Source: Neurospora intermedia
Taxonomy: Eukaryota; Ascomycota; Sordariomycetes; Sordariales; Sordariaceae
Length of the DNA stretch: 64,000 bases
Direction of reading: 5' to 3'
NCBI GenBank assembly: GCA_037102815.1
Contig: BTPP01000002.1
Coordinates: 4,092,001-4,156,000, forward strand
Both the position numbers and the translations under genes were made by a program. This document shows, piece by piece, positions 22,544 through 36,768 of the stretch. Numbering within the stretch: position 1 is the stretch's first letter; the number at the start of each line of letters is the position of its first letter. Under the pieces are notes generated by a model. It ran no database searches, had not been told where the DNA came from, and saw only the letters and a list, made by a program, of their open reading frames with translations.

Positions 22544-23916
22544 ATGCGCCTTCTTACCCGCTTGCGCGCCATGCCAACTAGGTCTACTTACTGTGCACTA
22601 ATGTCAGCAGCTGTTGTACTTATTCGCCACCTCATCAATACACGACGCACGAACAGCTCCCGTCTTTTACCGCTTACGCTTGTTGGGCCCTTTGCTCCGC
22701 TCTATGTATGCTCTGTTCTCTGCCCATTGAGCCTCTCAACCGTTGTATCGGTATCACTCTCCTAGAATAGTCCCCAAGTCCCATAACGCCTTCGCACCTC
22801 TGGTAGGCATACTCTCATACGGAGAGGCAATCGGCAGACGCTGCGACTTTCGGTAATTCCGACAGGAGGAGGTCGTTCCAAGCCCAACCCGCAAGTGAGG
22901 GAGGGCCCCGTTGTTTCCGTCTCGTTGGCCTCCTGTCCCGTCCCCGAGCCGTCTCTCCTTTATTGCTTCCATAGTAGGGATTTGTACCTGAGCCACTTTG
23001 CCGCAGTCTTGCTTGGATTGGTGTTACACAGAATGATAGAATGAAGCGAGAGAAAGGGGGTGCTGCTTTGCAGTTGGCGAGTTGGCTCCGAGGAGACGGT
23101 TAGCTACACGTGTACGCAGTACGTAGTCGTGCTACATAGTGGTGCGCGGGTCGGAAACCGGACCATTCAGCCAGCTGGCAACGCATGGAATGGTGCACAA
23201 GGTGTTAGACAATCCTTTTTGTTCATTTAGCTAAATGGAATGAGAACAACTGCGATACATATTGACTCCATCACTTGCCCTACTCGGACGGACCCGTTGA
23301 CCGTTACATTTGAGTCTCCACGTGTCCCGACGGACGAGTCCCGGCTAGTCCAGTCCCTAGGAACCCCACCATCAGCCGAGCCCGTCGACTCCATCAAGCC
23401 CGTTGAACCCGCCTGCCCGCCAGTGCATCGGGGACCCCGTTTCCTCGAACCCAACTCTCTGGGCCTGGGTTTGGGAGGTCTAGGTCTTTTCGCCAGAATT
23501 CTCGTAACACATGTAGTTTGATGGAAACGCCAATGAAACTTGATCGCGGGACGAGGCTCTGAGCGACGGACGGGTCTGGACTTTTTTGAGGAAGGGACCT
23601 GCGGTGTTGTTGGCTGAGCTGTTGGTTGGATGGGCTGATGTATCCCCTGGCATAACATGAATAACATGAAGATGACCCCGGGATTTATGGCCCAGAGTGG
23701 AATGGATAAACTGAAGGAAAGAGTCAGTGATTCCACGAACGGCTGCTCAATTCCAGCCTCAGATCTATACGTTGGGAAAAGCTACAATATAATCGCAAGA
23801 GTCAAAACCTCAAGAATTCCGAAGTTGAACTTGTAAAGTGGGATCGTGCCCACCGCCGTTCGAACACTTGATTCTTTCTTGGCCGCCAAACACCTGGACA
23901 GTTTGTAGCTACACAC

Positions 23917-23947
23917 ACACACATACAGGCGCACACACGCACGCACA
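23917..23947 (+). repeat. CA-rich dispersed repeat, copy 2
   Basis: Second copy of the element at 22511-22543, in the same orientation, preceded here by a longer CA run. Confidence 0.6.
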
Positions 23948-25090
23948 AGAATGTTTGGCTAGCGAGGCCATACAACACCGCCTTTTTGATCAATTCGACT
24001 GGTTTCTGTACGGAATTTCAAGTTCTCCACGCCACGCATTCTTACATATATATTATAAATACATTATGTCATCTTCACGAACACATTGTGGAAAGACGAC
24101 CCAAACAGTACCATCCGCTGGAAGCCTTCCCCGACAACCAGATGACAAGGAGGGCGACAAGGCAGGGTTCATGTTCGCAAGATCCCTCCTCGTTGACATC
24201 TACACCGCCCGGCTTGTCGGGTCCGGTTGGCAAGGGCATCTCGTGTTAACCGGGCTCGCTCATCTTGATCCCTTGACTCTCGCAAAGCCTGGTAAGCTCG
24301 GCAAAGCCTGGTTGTCGGGAATGTGAATGGAGTCAAGGTGGTGGCCTTCCCCTTCCCTTGCTCACCTTGTCGCCCGCTTTCGCTACGCTCATGACATCCC
24401 GGCTGCTCACCTTGGCCAGACTACCTACGTACCGGATGACCGAAGCATCGGTTATTAATGCTCTGGATCTGGATAAATGACTTGAATGATGCCAATACTG
24501 AACCCGGACTGTCGGAGCGCGGAAGGGGACGCGGGTGGTTGGGAGCTCTCTTTTGGAAGAAGAAGGAAAAATGACTTGTCCTTGTCCATGACCATGTCAG
24601 CCATCGCATCACGGATTGCGAGCGTTTCCCGTAAGAAAGGATGGAGGCAGCAGGATGATCAAATTCGACGTTACTTATCCTGGCAACGACCGCCCGTTCA
24701 TACCAGTAGTCGTCTTTGGTTTTTCTCGCACCGTTCCGGAAGTCCGTGGAGTTGAAAGCAGTGTGTTTGCCTGAAATATACCGTACTGAATGCACAGCTC
24801 TTTTACGAGGATGCTGTCGGTGTGGTCATTCAGCACCCACCAGACGTACGCAGCCTCTCCTCCACCGACCCTCTTGTTCCTTCTTTTCTGGGCAATCCGA
24901 TGGCCGAACATCACACGCAGTGTTGTCGTGTGACTGGTTTGCGTGAATGAGGCACTGTCCGTTTTGTGTGTGTTAGCACTCTCAGCTTTCAGTTGGGTGC
25001 TTGCGCAAGAATGGCGCAGATAAAAGTCCGAGACGGAGAACAAAGAAGAGACATCTAACGAAATCTCACACACATCCTTTAATAGTCCAC

Positions 25091-25648
25091 ATGGCAAGTG
25101 GTGGCTGGGTGGGTGGCTTGCTATATGACAACAGACCGCCTAGCGAGGAGGATGAGCCGTCAGTTGAGCAGGATCTCGCGGTGGATAACGACTATAGAGG
25201 TTATACAAACGAATCTGACGACGGCTTGGGAGACGACGATAGGCGAGAGGGGGATGCTGGTACAGTATTTGTAGAATACGAGGGCGCGGACGATAGTAAT
25301 AATAAGACTAGTCTTGCCCCCCCGAAGAAGAAGCCTGTTAAGAAGCTTATTAAGAAGCCCGTTAAGAAGCCCGTTAAGAAGCCCGCCGAGGAGAAGCCCG
25401 CCGAGGATAAGCCCGGTATGAAGCCCGGTAAGAAGCCCGGCAAGAAGCTTGCCGAGGAGAAGCCCGCTGAGGAGAAGCCCGGTAAGAAGCCCGGTAAGAA
25501 GCCCGGTAAGAAGCCCGGTAAGAAGCCCGCCGAGGAGAAGCCCGTCGAGGAGAAGCCCGCTAAGAAGCCCGGTAAGAAGCCCGCCGGTAAGAAGCCCGCT
25601 GAGGAGAAGCCCGCCGAGGAGAAGCCCGCTAAGAAGAAACGTACGTAG
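25091..25648 (+). CDS. Lys/Pro-rich repeat protein, possibly a gene cut by heterochromatin
   Basis: From ATG 25091 the frame gives 185 residues. The frame stays open upstream to a TTG at 25001, but ATG 25091 is the first ATG. The N-terminal 75 residues are acidic ([22 protein letters not shown]). The rest is a degenerate repeat of KKPGKKP, KKPVKKP and AEEKP units, ending KKKRT. The charge therefore flips from acidic to strongly basic along the protein. I know no family for it; linker-histone-like tails and cell-surface low-complexity proteins are superficial look-alikes. TA-containing codons rise toward the 3' end and AT-rich RIP DNA begins straight after the stop. A GTACGT donor-like word overlaps the stop, so the present end may be an artefact of mutation. 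It may be real, a remnant or chance. Confidence 0.45.
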   Translation: MASGGWVGGLLYDNRPPSEEDEPSVEQDLAVDNDYRGYTNESDDGLGDDDRREGDAGTVFVEYEGADDSNNKTSLAPPKKKPVKKLIKKPVKKPVKKPAEEKPAEDKPGMKPGKKPGKKLAEEKPAEEKPGKKPGKKPGKKPGKKPAEEKPVEEKPAKKPGKKPAGKKPAEEKPAEEKPAKKKRT

Positions 25649-25854
25649 GCCGTCTAGCTTAATATTCTAAGGCTAATAGTCCTTTATAAATTGCTTATAG
25701 TTAACGGTTTAAGGTATTGTTACAACGGTACTTTCAAACCTTCTATTTATATCCGGGTTACTAATAAAGTTTAGGTGAAGTATTCTAACTATACCGTAAT
25801 ATATAAGAGTGTAAAGTCTATTACCGATTTATTTAAAAGAAAGTATTATATCTT
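25649..25854. other. RIP-mutated DNA left of copy A
   Basis: AT- and TpA-rich sequence, poor in CpA/TpG, with no readable frame. It is the insertion target of LTR copy A; its continuation resumes at 37113. I cannot identify the original sequence. Confidence 0.6.
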
Positions 25855-25859
25855 TTAGC
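25855..25859. repeat. Left target duplication TTAGC of LTR copy A
   Basis: Identical to 37108-37112 on the far side of the element. Confidence 0.9.
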
Positions 25860-26198
25860 TGTTATAGGGCATTCTTGGTGGATACCTAGATGCTCTGTCT
25901 TGTTATAGCAGCGGCTCGTTAGAGCGTATAGTCTGTTATATAAGAGTGTTCGTCCCGTCAACCTCTGTCAAGGTTGACGGATTATTAATTTATATTATAC
26001 CAACCTTATATTTATCTTACTTATATTTAGTAAAGTTGTGTACGAGGTTCTAGGTTGAGGTTCGCAATAGGTTTTATCTTTAGTTTCCTTTAGTAAGACT
26101 ATCGTTAATCGTTACGTATTATTACTCTATTTAATAATTAATTGCTCACTCTATTATTTTCTATTATTATTATTTATAAAGTATATCTTCGCGTAATA
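25860..26198 (+). repeat. 5' LTR of copy A (339 bp)
   Basis: Begins TGTTATAGGGC and ends CGCGTAATA. It aligns end to end with 36769-37107 and with both LTRs of copy B. Its first 60 bp are much less RIP-mutated than the same part of the 3' LTR. Confidence 0.93.
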
Positions 26199-29100
26199 AG
26201 TAGTACCTATAGTTCAGTTTTAAACCGACCTTATTATTCTTTACGTTTTTTCCTTTCGTCGAGGGGGGAAATATATTAGGATTTAATAACGATTTATTAG
26301 ATTTTTTAATTATTATTCAACTTTTGCCCTTTTAAACCAAATATTTATACTTTTACTCCTTGGAGTCCCCTTTTTTTTATTATTTTATTACTATTTATTT
26401 AAATTTAAAGGTTAGATTGAATAATATTGAAGATTAATTAGGTAAACCTCTAGGTGGCCTTTAACCTCTAGGAGGAAAGTTTAATACGTAAAGTATATTA
26501 AATTATTAAATTTACTACTTACGAGCTGCAATTTTACTATAAGGAAAGACTTTAACCTCTAACCGTCGAATTACTTATTGAGGTAGTATAATTATATTTA
26601 AATAAAGAAACCGGTTATATTGAAATTAAACCTAATTGGGCTATTAATACTAATAATAATATTTATAATAAGGGATAGATTATTAATTTGGACGTAGTAG
26701 ACCGCGAAATTCAATAGGTCTTATATAAATATTATTAATTGGTCGTTAATTATCCCGTTCTAATACATTAAATTTAGCCTTTTATAATTAAAGAAGGAGC
26801 GTTATTGTAGTTGCGAAAGAAGAACTAAAAATAGTTTATAGCCCGAATTAAAGCGAATAATACTATTATTAATACTATTATTTAAATGCTTATTCCCCTT
26901 AGTACCGGTAGTATAAGCGTTCACTCTTCTCTAATAAACCTTTTAGATATTATTAAGATAGTTAATATACTAACTTTTATCGACCTAGTATAAATTCCTA
27001 TACTACCTTCCTTACTATTTACGTTTATTGAATAATATATTTAGTTAAGCCCGACTTAACGACTTTTTTCGTTTATAGAATCGATAGTTTTACGAGTAAG
27101 CTTAGTTATTGAAATTGCTACTAGTATTATTTAATAATTAGTTGCCAATCCTACTATTAGATATTTTAGAAATTTCGTATAAACCGAAATTCTTTTATAT
27201 TTAGCGTAGAAGTAGTAATAGGAGTAAGTAAAATAGTATCTAAGAATAATTCTTATTAATTATTTTCCTATATACCTTATTAATTTAAATTAAAATACCG
27301 TACACTTTACTTAATACAATATAAAAACTGGAGGTAGATCCCCGAATTATTTATTTCACTTTATCCAACCAGTTTATAATATTATATATTTAATTTAAAA
27401 TAGTATAAAGCCCGGTTTTAGTCTCCTAACGCCCGCTACCGCTAAGTATAATACTTTTTAGCCTTATAAAAATCCTACTATTTATTATAATTAGTACTCT
27501 AATAATCTTATTAGTCCTATTAGCGAAACAGCTATAATAGGCGCTAGGGACTTGCGTAATACTACTAATTTAGTTAATTAGATGAAAAATCTTTGTATTA
27601 ATCGTACTAATTAGTAACCCCTATTCGAAAACGTTAACTAGCTTCCTATTTATTTTTGCAAATATATATTAATTCTTATTATCGGTTATAATATTTCCGG
27701 TTAAATTCTATAGATAAACTTTAAAGAATTAATAAATTGGGCTCCGGTAAACGAAAAGTAAATAGAATAGTAAGGATTGCCACTTATAGTTCTAAGTAAC
27801 GGTAATTACCTTCTTTTAATTATTTTAAAAGTTCCTATTCCTTCTATATATTCAACCTTCCGCTAGAATGTTCATCCTACTAGTAATTTATAGGCTATAT
27901 ACTTTAATATTAGTTCTAATACTTTTATTCCGTCGATTAAAATTAATAGCGATAGTATAATAACGGATAATTCGGTACTTTATAAAATACTTAAGGATTT
28001 ATATAATTGTATCGAGGAGTTGGAAGATCGGAATTAAACTCTTGCTAATTTTGTCTCTAGGGTTAATATAAGTAATTGTTAATTAATTAAGGAAAAACCT
28101 TTCAAAATTTTAAATATTAGAATATATTTCCTTAACGTAGAACCTAATAAAATAAAGAAGGGTATATACTAAAACGGTAAGGTTAATATTTATATTATTT
28201 TTTATAGATTCGATAATATATTTAAAGGATATTTAAAGAATTATTTAAAAAGACGTTAAATTTTCGCTAATAACTTTAACTAACTATTCCGCGGTATAGT
28301 ACTATATTAATAGAATTTTACCCTCTCTAAAGAGGAATGTAATAACCTTCGCAGTAATTTTAATAAAACTTTTAATATATTTAATATTATATTCGGTACT
28401 AAGCCGTATAAAGCGTAGAAATAATTAGATACGAATAAATTTACTATAGAATTATATAAAACTAATATATAGGCGCTTCGCAATTATTCAACCTAATTAT
28501 TTAAATATATATACCTTTAGGGAGATTCTTCGGACTTCTAATTGTATATTCGCTTATAGAATAGTTTATACTTTATAATGCAAACTATATATATTATTTT
28601 AAAATGGAATATTAATTTTAGTAACTATATTAATAAAGTTAAATAGAAGGCTATCCTAATGCACTGCTTATTCTTAGAATTATTAAAAAATAGATAGTTA
28701 ATTTACTATATTATTAATAGCTCCAATAATAAGGACGATAATTCTAACGTCTATACTAACTTTTAGGGAAATTGTAATAATAGTAAGCCTTTCCGAAAAA
28801 ACTTTTTATTTTATAATAATAAGTTCAATAGTAAATTAAGCGGGAAATTTTATTTTAATAAAAAATTTAAGAACTTTAACAATAAATTTAATAAGTACGA
28901 TATAGGCCAATCGGGTAATAATAACGGCCGCTAGCGTTATTAGAGCAAGAGATTTAAGCGCTATTAGGTTTTATAGGACGGTTATTATATTTATACTTCT
29001 ACTATAATAATTTTCGCAAACAATTTTAATATAAATAATAAGGTTTACTATTTGCAGAATAAAGGTTACTATTTTATTAGGGATTTTAAGGAAGAGGTGG

Positions 29101-32100
29101 AAGAATTTATAGTAGATACTTCTAAAATTAAGTATAATAATAAACCTTTTGTCTATTTTACCGGCTATTTAACCCTTAATAAATTTTCGTTTCCTAGTGT
29201 TTCGTTATTTTATATTATTTCGTATATAATAATTAATAAACCGGCGGTTATTCTTAATGCAGTTCCTATTAGAAATACTAATTTTAATAGGCCTATACGA
29301 CCCCTATCGTCAAATTTATTATCCGATACTAAATTTGCAATAATTCTTAAACATTTAAAGAAAACTTAAGCATTTTATAGGTCGTCCGATCCTTCGTTTA
29401 ATAATTGAATAACTTCTATAGAGAATAGTTAGAAATTACTTAACCGGGCCGGAATATTAAAGAAAGTAAATATTTAAATAAATTTATTAATATTAGTAAA
29501 TAGACGGAAACTTAACTTATCGGAGGTTTAGTACAAAAGCCAATATATACTATTTACTTTTACCGAAGGACAAACTATTAAAGCAATTCCGGATATTATT
29601 TTTAGGAATAGGGAAATAAATTTACAAAAAGTTATATTATATCTATAGGTTAATATTAAGTCTAGCCTTAATATACCCGTCGTTATTATATATTTTAATT
29701 CGGGTTACTTATTAATAGTAGTAAATAAAGCGTTTATTAAAGAATTTTTACCGAATATAAAATATAAAGTAATATTACTTAACGTTATAAAGGGTATTAA
29801 TTCGAAGACTATTATTAATACGGTTACAGAGTTTGACTTTTATATAGAAGGAAAGGTCAATAGTATTAAGGTTAATAGGCACTTCTAAATATCCGCTTTA
29901 ATTATTAATAAACTAGGCTCGAATATACTATTAGGAATAGACTTCCTTCGCTACTATAGCGCGAAGCTAAACTTTAATACTATTCTATATTCTTTTAAAT
30001 CGGTTTTTAGTATAAAAGTTTAGGGTGAAGTCTATTCTAAAAGAATTGAAGGGGGGGAGGATATTCTTATTACCGAAGTTTTTGCTAAATTTAATACTCT
30101 ATTATTAGGAGGGTAGTTAAGAATTATCCTAGTAAAGTATAGTATCCAGCTTAATAATTAGTATAATTTAAATAAATATCCTACTTATAATTTTTATACG
30201 TAATATCTTTATTTATTGGATATTACTATAAATAGTAAAATTTGTAAAATTATATTGTATTTAAACTAATCCGAAGAGCCAATATTTATTCTTAGAGGAA
30301 TTCGGATAGGTATAATTATACAACTATCGTATAAAGTTAGCGAGACTACTATACTAATTAACACTTCGGACGTAGCTTTTCTTATCCCTAAGGTATAAAC
30401 CGGATTTATCTAAAAGTAATATACTATATTTATCAATAGGGCCGCCGAGGACGAAAAGGAAGAGGCTATTAGGAAAAGTACTTTTGAGGTGCCTTCCTAT
30501 AGAATTATTAAGCCCGTCGATATTGAAGCTATTCTTTCCGAAGTAGGTATTAATATTTATAATACGGATCCCGAATTCTTAGAATAAATTAAAAGCTTCT
30601 TAAATAAATATATTAATATTTTTAAAGATAGAAGGATTGTACTAATAAAAGAAGAAAATAAAATATATATTAATTTAATTGAGGGATAGTAAAATTAGCG
30701 AAGGATTATTAGGCCTTACCCTTTAAGTATTAAGGACTACGAATTTCTTAATAAGGAGTATAATAAAATATACGCCTAAGGTAAAATATTATTTATATTA
30801 CAACTAATTCCTATTATTTACTTAGTATTTATTATCTAAAGAAAAGTTAATAGAATCGATAAAGGGCGTACTATAGTTAATCTTTACCCGTTTAATAGTA
30901 TTATTATACTTAATATATACCCTTTACCCGATTAAAAAAATATTATTAATATTATAGTCGGTAAAAAGTTCTTTTTAATTTTTAACGTCGCCAGATTCTT
31001 CTACCAATTACCTATTTTTATTAAATATTGTAACTATATAGTAGTTATTAACCCGCGAAGTTTTAAATAATTTAATATTATATTAATAAGCTTTAAAAAT
31101 TCTCTAACATATATATAAAGATTTATAAATAAGCTATTCTTCGAATACCGTTCCTTCGTATATACCTATATCGATAATATTATTATTTTTAATAATATTT
31201 AGGAAGAATACCTCGCCTATTTAGCTATTATTATAAATTTCCTTAATAAATATTATATTTATATTAGTATTAATAAATCTTTTGTAGGGTATCCTTCGGT
31301 ATAATTATTAGGTAGTATTATCGACGGAGAAGGTTATAAACGTACGGAAGATTATATTAAGGTTTTTTAGAAGTTAACCTTTCTTAATATACTTAATAAT
31401 TTTAAAACTTACTTTAATATAATTAGGTAGTTATATTAAGGTATATTATAGTTCGTTATTAAAAAGGAACTATTTAATTAAAGAAAGATTGAATTATTAA
31501 AGCGAATATACAAATTAGGTAATTTGTAGGTAAGTTCAATAAAGTAAATACAACGGATATATATTTCCAAAATTAAATTCGAGCCGATACCCGAAGAATA
31601 CGAAACCTTCCGTATTATATAGGAAAACCTATATAATTAAGTATATTTTTTCTACTATATAAAAAGTAATATATTTTTTATTAAAACCAATATTAATAAT
31701 TTAGTTTACAGTATTTATATTTTCTAATTTAAGTGCCTATAGGACGGAGAATCTATTCCTAGAATAAATAAAATCCTATTAATTATAATTAAATTAGTAT
31801 ATTTCCTATTAAAATTGACGTTCTTAGCCGAGAAGAAATATAGTTCTACAGAAGTAAAAATCGTAATTATTATTTAGGCCCTATAGAAACTTCGAAAAAT
31901 AATTCAATTTAACGAATATCGGGTTAATATTATTATTAACTATACTTCTACTACTAGGATTGTTAAATATACTTCGTTGCGTACGATAGATCTAGCTAAG
32001 GTTAATCCAAAGTTTATAAATACCGTTAATTAGGTATTATAATTTAATTTAAACGTATTTTACATTCTTAGACTATTAAATATTATACTAGATACGCTAT

Positions 32101-35100
32101 TAAAACTACCGACCGTCGAGACTACGGATAAGAACGATACTTCCAACGAATTGGCCAATATTTAATCTAATTTCGCAGAAGTATAGAACATTAATTATTA
32201 GAATAGTCTTAACGCCTTTTTATTTATATATATTAAAGTTATCCCGGATATACATTAAATTTCACTAATTATTGTACCGGAATTTCGCTAATAGTTAATT
32301 GAGGCTTATTTTAAGGATTTTAAGTATATTAGGGTTCTCCGGTTAATTAATAAAGTTAATACTCTAAGGTATATCTATATATAACGATCGGGAAAGTGCC
32401 TAAATCTACCGGCGGGCCCTTATTTATTCAAAAATAGGTTACTTTACTATATTAATTATTAAGACGTACGTCGGTTATATATTCCTCGGGTTTATATATA
32501 AAAAATACTAGAATTAGTATATAATGAAAAATACTATTTTAGGATTAATAGAATAATAGATAATTTAGTATACTTTTATATAAGGAGAAAGACTTGGATA
32601 GTATACGAGTACATTAAATATTACAAGGTTTACTATTAAAATTAGTAAAATAAGCATCCGACCCCTAAAGAACTATTACTAATTCGGACATTCCTAAGGC
32701 CGTTTTATATAATTACTATAAATTTCGTTACTAATATACCGATAATTAAAGTAGCCGGTACTATATAGGTTTTGGAAGGTTTCCCGGAATTTAATACTAT
32801 ATATACTATTACCTATAAATTTAGTAAGAAGGTGCTATTAATAATTAATTATTCTACTTATAGTACGTAGGAATAGGTTAAAGTATTACTTTAAATTTTA
32901 TAGTTTTATAATTAGGGTTTATTAGTAGCTATTATTAGCGATTAAAATCCTAAGTTTATTTTTACTATTTAGAGGAGTATTTTCGAAGCATTAATTATTA
33001 ATCTACTATTTTCAACGGCCTACTACATTTAGACGGACGGATAATTGGAAAGAATAAACTAGATTATTAAGATAGCTATTTGTATATAGTATATAATAAA
33101 CGTTATTCCTTAAACGTTAATATTAGTAATATTATAATATAATTTAAATAATACTATTCAATCTACTATTGGGTTATTACTAAATAAATTAGTATATAAT
33201 TTTAAATTACAGGCGGCCTTCGATTTACTTATACCGGATAATTAGAAAATTATTATAGCGGAATCTTTAATTATTATCCATTAAGAATATTAATTCGAAG
33301 CTATAGAGTTTATTAATTAGGTTAGGATAATTGCTAAAGAATAATATAATTTTAAATATTCTTCGATAATATTCGATATAGGTAATAAAGTTTACTTACA
33401 TCTAGGTAAAGGTTATTATTTGCTTAGAAGTTTAAAGAAGAAGTAGTTAGTAGAAAGAATAGGCCTCTATTAAATTCTCGAGAAAATTAGCCTATTAGTT
33501 TATAAATTCGATTTATTTAATACTTAGTATACCTATCCTATTATCTCTATAGTATATCTTTATAAACCAACGTAGGGTCCCGATCCTTTTAATTACGAGG
33601 TTCTACTACTATTACCGGTTAAAATTAACGGCTAAGAGGAATAAAAGGTCGAAAATCTTATAGCTAGAAGTTAGGGACTATTAAATATATAGTATTTAAT
33701 TAAATAAACTAAATACTAAAATAAAGATAATATATAGGAATTGTATAGTAAATTTATAAGGAATTCGAAGGAGTTAGTAAGGGACTTTAATATAAAATAT
33801 CCGTTGGAACTATTATTTAAAGGCAATTATAGAAAGGTAGTTTAGTACGTTAGCAATATAATCCTATAGAAGTATCGTTAAAATAAATAGAGGAAGTAAC
33901 CGTTTTTTTACTAAAAGAGGGGGAGGTTACTAGAAATTATAAAAGTTTGAGAGTTTTTTCCTTTATTTTATATTTTATTTTCTTTTTTATTAAGTATTTC
34001 CGTAGGAAGTTATATTTTCCGTAATTTTCTATTAAAATTTCTAAAATTCTATTTAAAAATACGCTTAAATAGAGGTAAACCTAGTATTAGTAGTATATAA
34101 GATAATATATTATACGCTACTTATAATTTTAATTAAAATATTTTCTATTTTAATTAGGTAGGTATATATAGTCGTATAGAGGTAATAGTAGCTACGGTTA
34201 TATATAATAAACGGCCCCGGTAGGTAGGTATTCGTAGAGGAAGAATCTTAGTATATATATACAACTTTTAAAAGAAGTTAAAATTATCTAACTACTCTTA
34301 CCCTTTTTCCTTTTTACCCTAATAATCTTACTATTATTTACTCTATCCTTATAACGCTCAATTCTACTACGGCTCTCGTTGTATAGTAATCTTATTAAAT
34401 TAATTATTATTTATTAATTTATTTTATTTTATATTCGTTAATTACAATTTCAGTATATTAAAATAGCCGATATTAATATAGAATTTCCGCCGCTGGTTAA
34501 TAATACAATCGTTGCCCTTAATAATTAAATTAATAGTTCTAACTACGATAGTAGCCTATATAATCTTATTATAAATCGGTAGTTCGCCTTATAATTACTC
34601 GAATATAACCCCTAGTTCGGTATACTAGCTAATACAGTAAAATATTTCAACCGTTATACTATTAATAGTATTCCTAATAAAATTATTAATTTAGGAATTA
34701 ATAGTATATATATTATACTACCTAATTTTATAGCCGACTTTGTCGAATAGATAAATATAATCCCGCTCGGATAATTCTTTAATTACGTCCGTTATAAATA
34801 TATTATTAATACGTTTAATAATTTTAATTAAAATTATACTCCTTATAATCCGTTTACTCGTCTCCCCAAATCTTTCGGTACTACCTAGGGCGTTCTAATA
34901 TACAACCCTAAAAAGGCGGATAATAGTAAACGTATAGTACTAATTTTAACCGCTAATTATCTCTTTATACTATATAAAAATAAATTGTATTCTATTTTAT
35001 ATAATACTATTAATCGTATAAACGAATTAATTAACTTAGATATAGTAATTTTATATTTTATTAAGGGCAATTTTACCTACTTTATATCCGTATTTTTATT

Positions 35101-36758
35101 AAACGGACTTCTTAAGGATTTAATTCTTAATAGTTATTATAGACCTTAGTAGGAGTAGGTATTTAATATTATTACTAATTTTAACGATATTTAGATTTGG
35201 GAATTATATTTTGGCGGAGAATTCGATTTAGTTTATACGATAGTAGTTAAATTTAGCGACGCTATTTTTAGAAGAGGATATATAAAGGAGTTTATTATTA
35301 TTAGTAAGCGTTTTTAAACGTGCTTTCTACCGGCTCTCTATACGGTTTACTCTAATAGCCGTATCGTTAGAAGTAGTAATTTCGATTTCTCTAAAATTTA
35401 AAAATATAGGGAAATTATTTAATTAATTAGTAAGGCTTATAAAGTTTTATAGTTAATAGTTAGACCGGCCTCTATCCTATCTCGTATTAAAACCCTAACT
35501 GCTAAAGTAATTCTAAGAAAGGTATATAAAGTTCTAACCCGAATTGTATAGTCCTATTCGGCTATTATTAGTAAGAGTAATAATAAAGGAAAAGTATATT
35601 CGACCCTCGTTAATACCCTTATTAATTATAATAAAAATTGCGTTAATTTTAGTATCGAAGTCGATTAAGAATTGCGTACGGAAATTGAAAAGATTGTTAA
35701 AATATATATAGAGAATAAAAAGGAGTATAAGAGACAATTCGCTAATAATTATTCTTTCTTATAATATAAATTAATTTGTAATATTAAAGTAACTCTTAAC
35801 TTTACCTTTAATAAAAGATATAATAGTAATATTAATTTTGCTAATTATATCCCTTCGAAGGCAATGTTATTCGTTATCTAATATTCTAATTATAGTACTA
35901 GACTTCCCGAGTAGATCGGTAGTTTATTAGGTAAATTTAGCTATTTTTATTATACTTAAGTAGTACCCGCTAAATCGGCTTTAAGTAAGCTTCCTATAGT
36001 TAAGAAAGTAATTAATTATACTATTAAAATTAGTAGAAAATTTATAATATTTATTAATTTTATTTTTTATAAAGAGATTAAAGGAATATTAGCGAGCGTT
36101 TTGGAGAAGTAAACTATAGTATTAGCAATTTCCAACGAATATTAGGGAAAAATCGTATAAATAATATAAGTAGAATTAACATTCCTTCGTATTAAATTTA
36201 GAGAAATATAAAAGCTTTGTATTTAATACTATTTTGTAACTTTGTTTATTAATAGAACTTGTATACCCAATACTCTTCCTAATATTATTACTCCTTATAG
36301 TATTTATTCTAATAACCTTTCGCTTTAATTTATACCCGGCTTAATTAGATTATTTAATAAACTTTATATTATATTAGTTCGTTTAAATTCTCGCTTTAAT
36401 ACTTTATTTTCTATTTGCTCCCCTCGCTATAATTACCTTCCTACTAATTAGGAATAGGAAGACTCTCTATTAAAATGTAAATATTCCTATTAAAATATAT
36501 ATTATATAGACGAGAATAATAAAATAGAGGAGGATAAATTTAATAATCGCTTACCTTATTGTAAGTATAATTATTGAAGGATTGGTACTAGGTTATCGAA
36601 TTGTATATTCTATTTGGGTGGGTATACGTTTTTATATTTAATTAGCTAATTTGGATATAAGTGAATAGATAGAGATTCTAATAAATAACTGGATCTTTTA
36701 TATATATAATTAAATTTAATAATATTGTGTAAATAGCGAGCACTCTTTTCCTTTTATC

Positions 36759-36768
36759 GAGGGGGAGA
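36759..36768 (+). other. Polypurine tract of copy A
   Basis: GAGGGGGAGA abuts the 3' LTR, the usual place for the plus-strand primer of an LTR element. Copy B has the matching tract at 54765-54774. Confidence 0.8.

Larger units (their letters stand above)
21762..25090. other. 3.3 kb region without a recognised gene
   Basis: Normal-composition DNA between the Cys-cluster gene and the Lys/Pro-rich ORF. It contains a pair of 30 bp CA-rich repeats (22511-22543 and 23917-23947) and an imperfect AAAGCCTGG duplication near 24283-24310. Several open frames of 60-170 codons exist on both strands, but none has recognisable motifs or consistent splice structure. Confidence 0.45.

Noticed and set aside
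23227-23736. 169-codon minus-strand frame
   Set aside because: It overlaps a plus-strand frame of equal quality, is low in complexity and has no recognisable motif or splice support.
25001-25090. Extended start of the Lys/Pro-rich ORF at 25001
   Set aside because: The codon is TTG. The first ATG in the frame is at 25091.
29052-29369. Short open frames inside the LTR elements (also near 35534-35737 and 47194-47376)
   Set aside because: They are leftovers of the broken elements, not separate genes.
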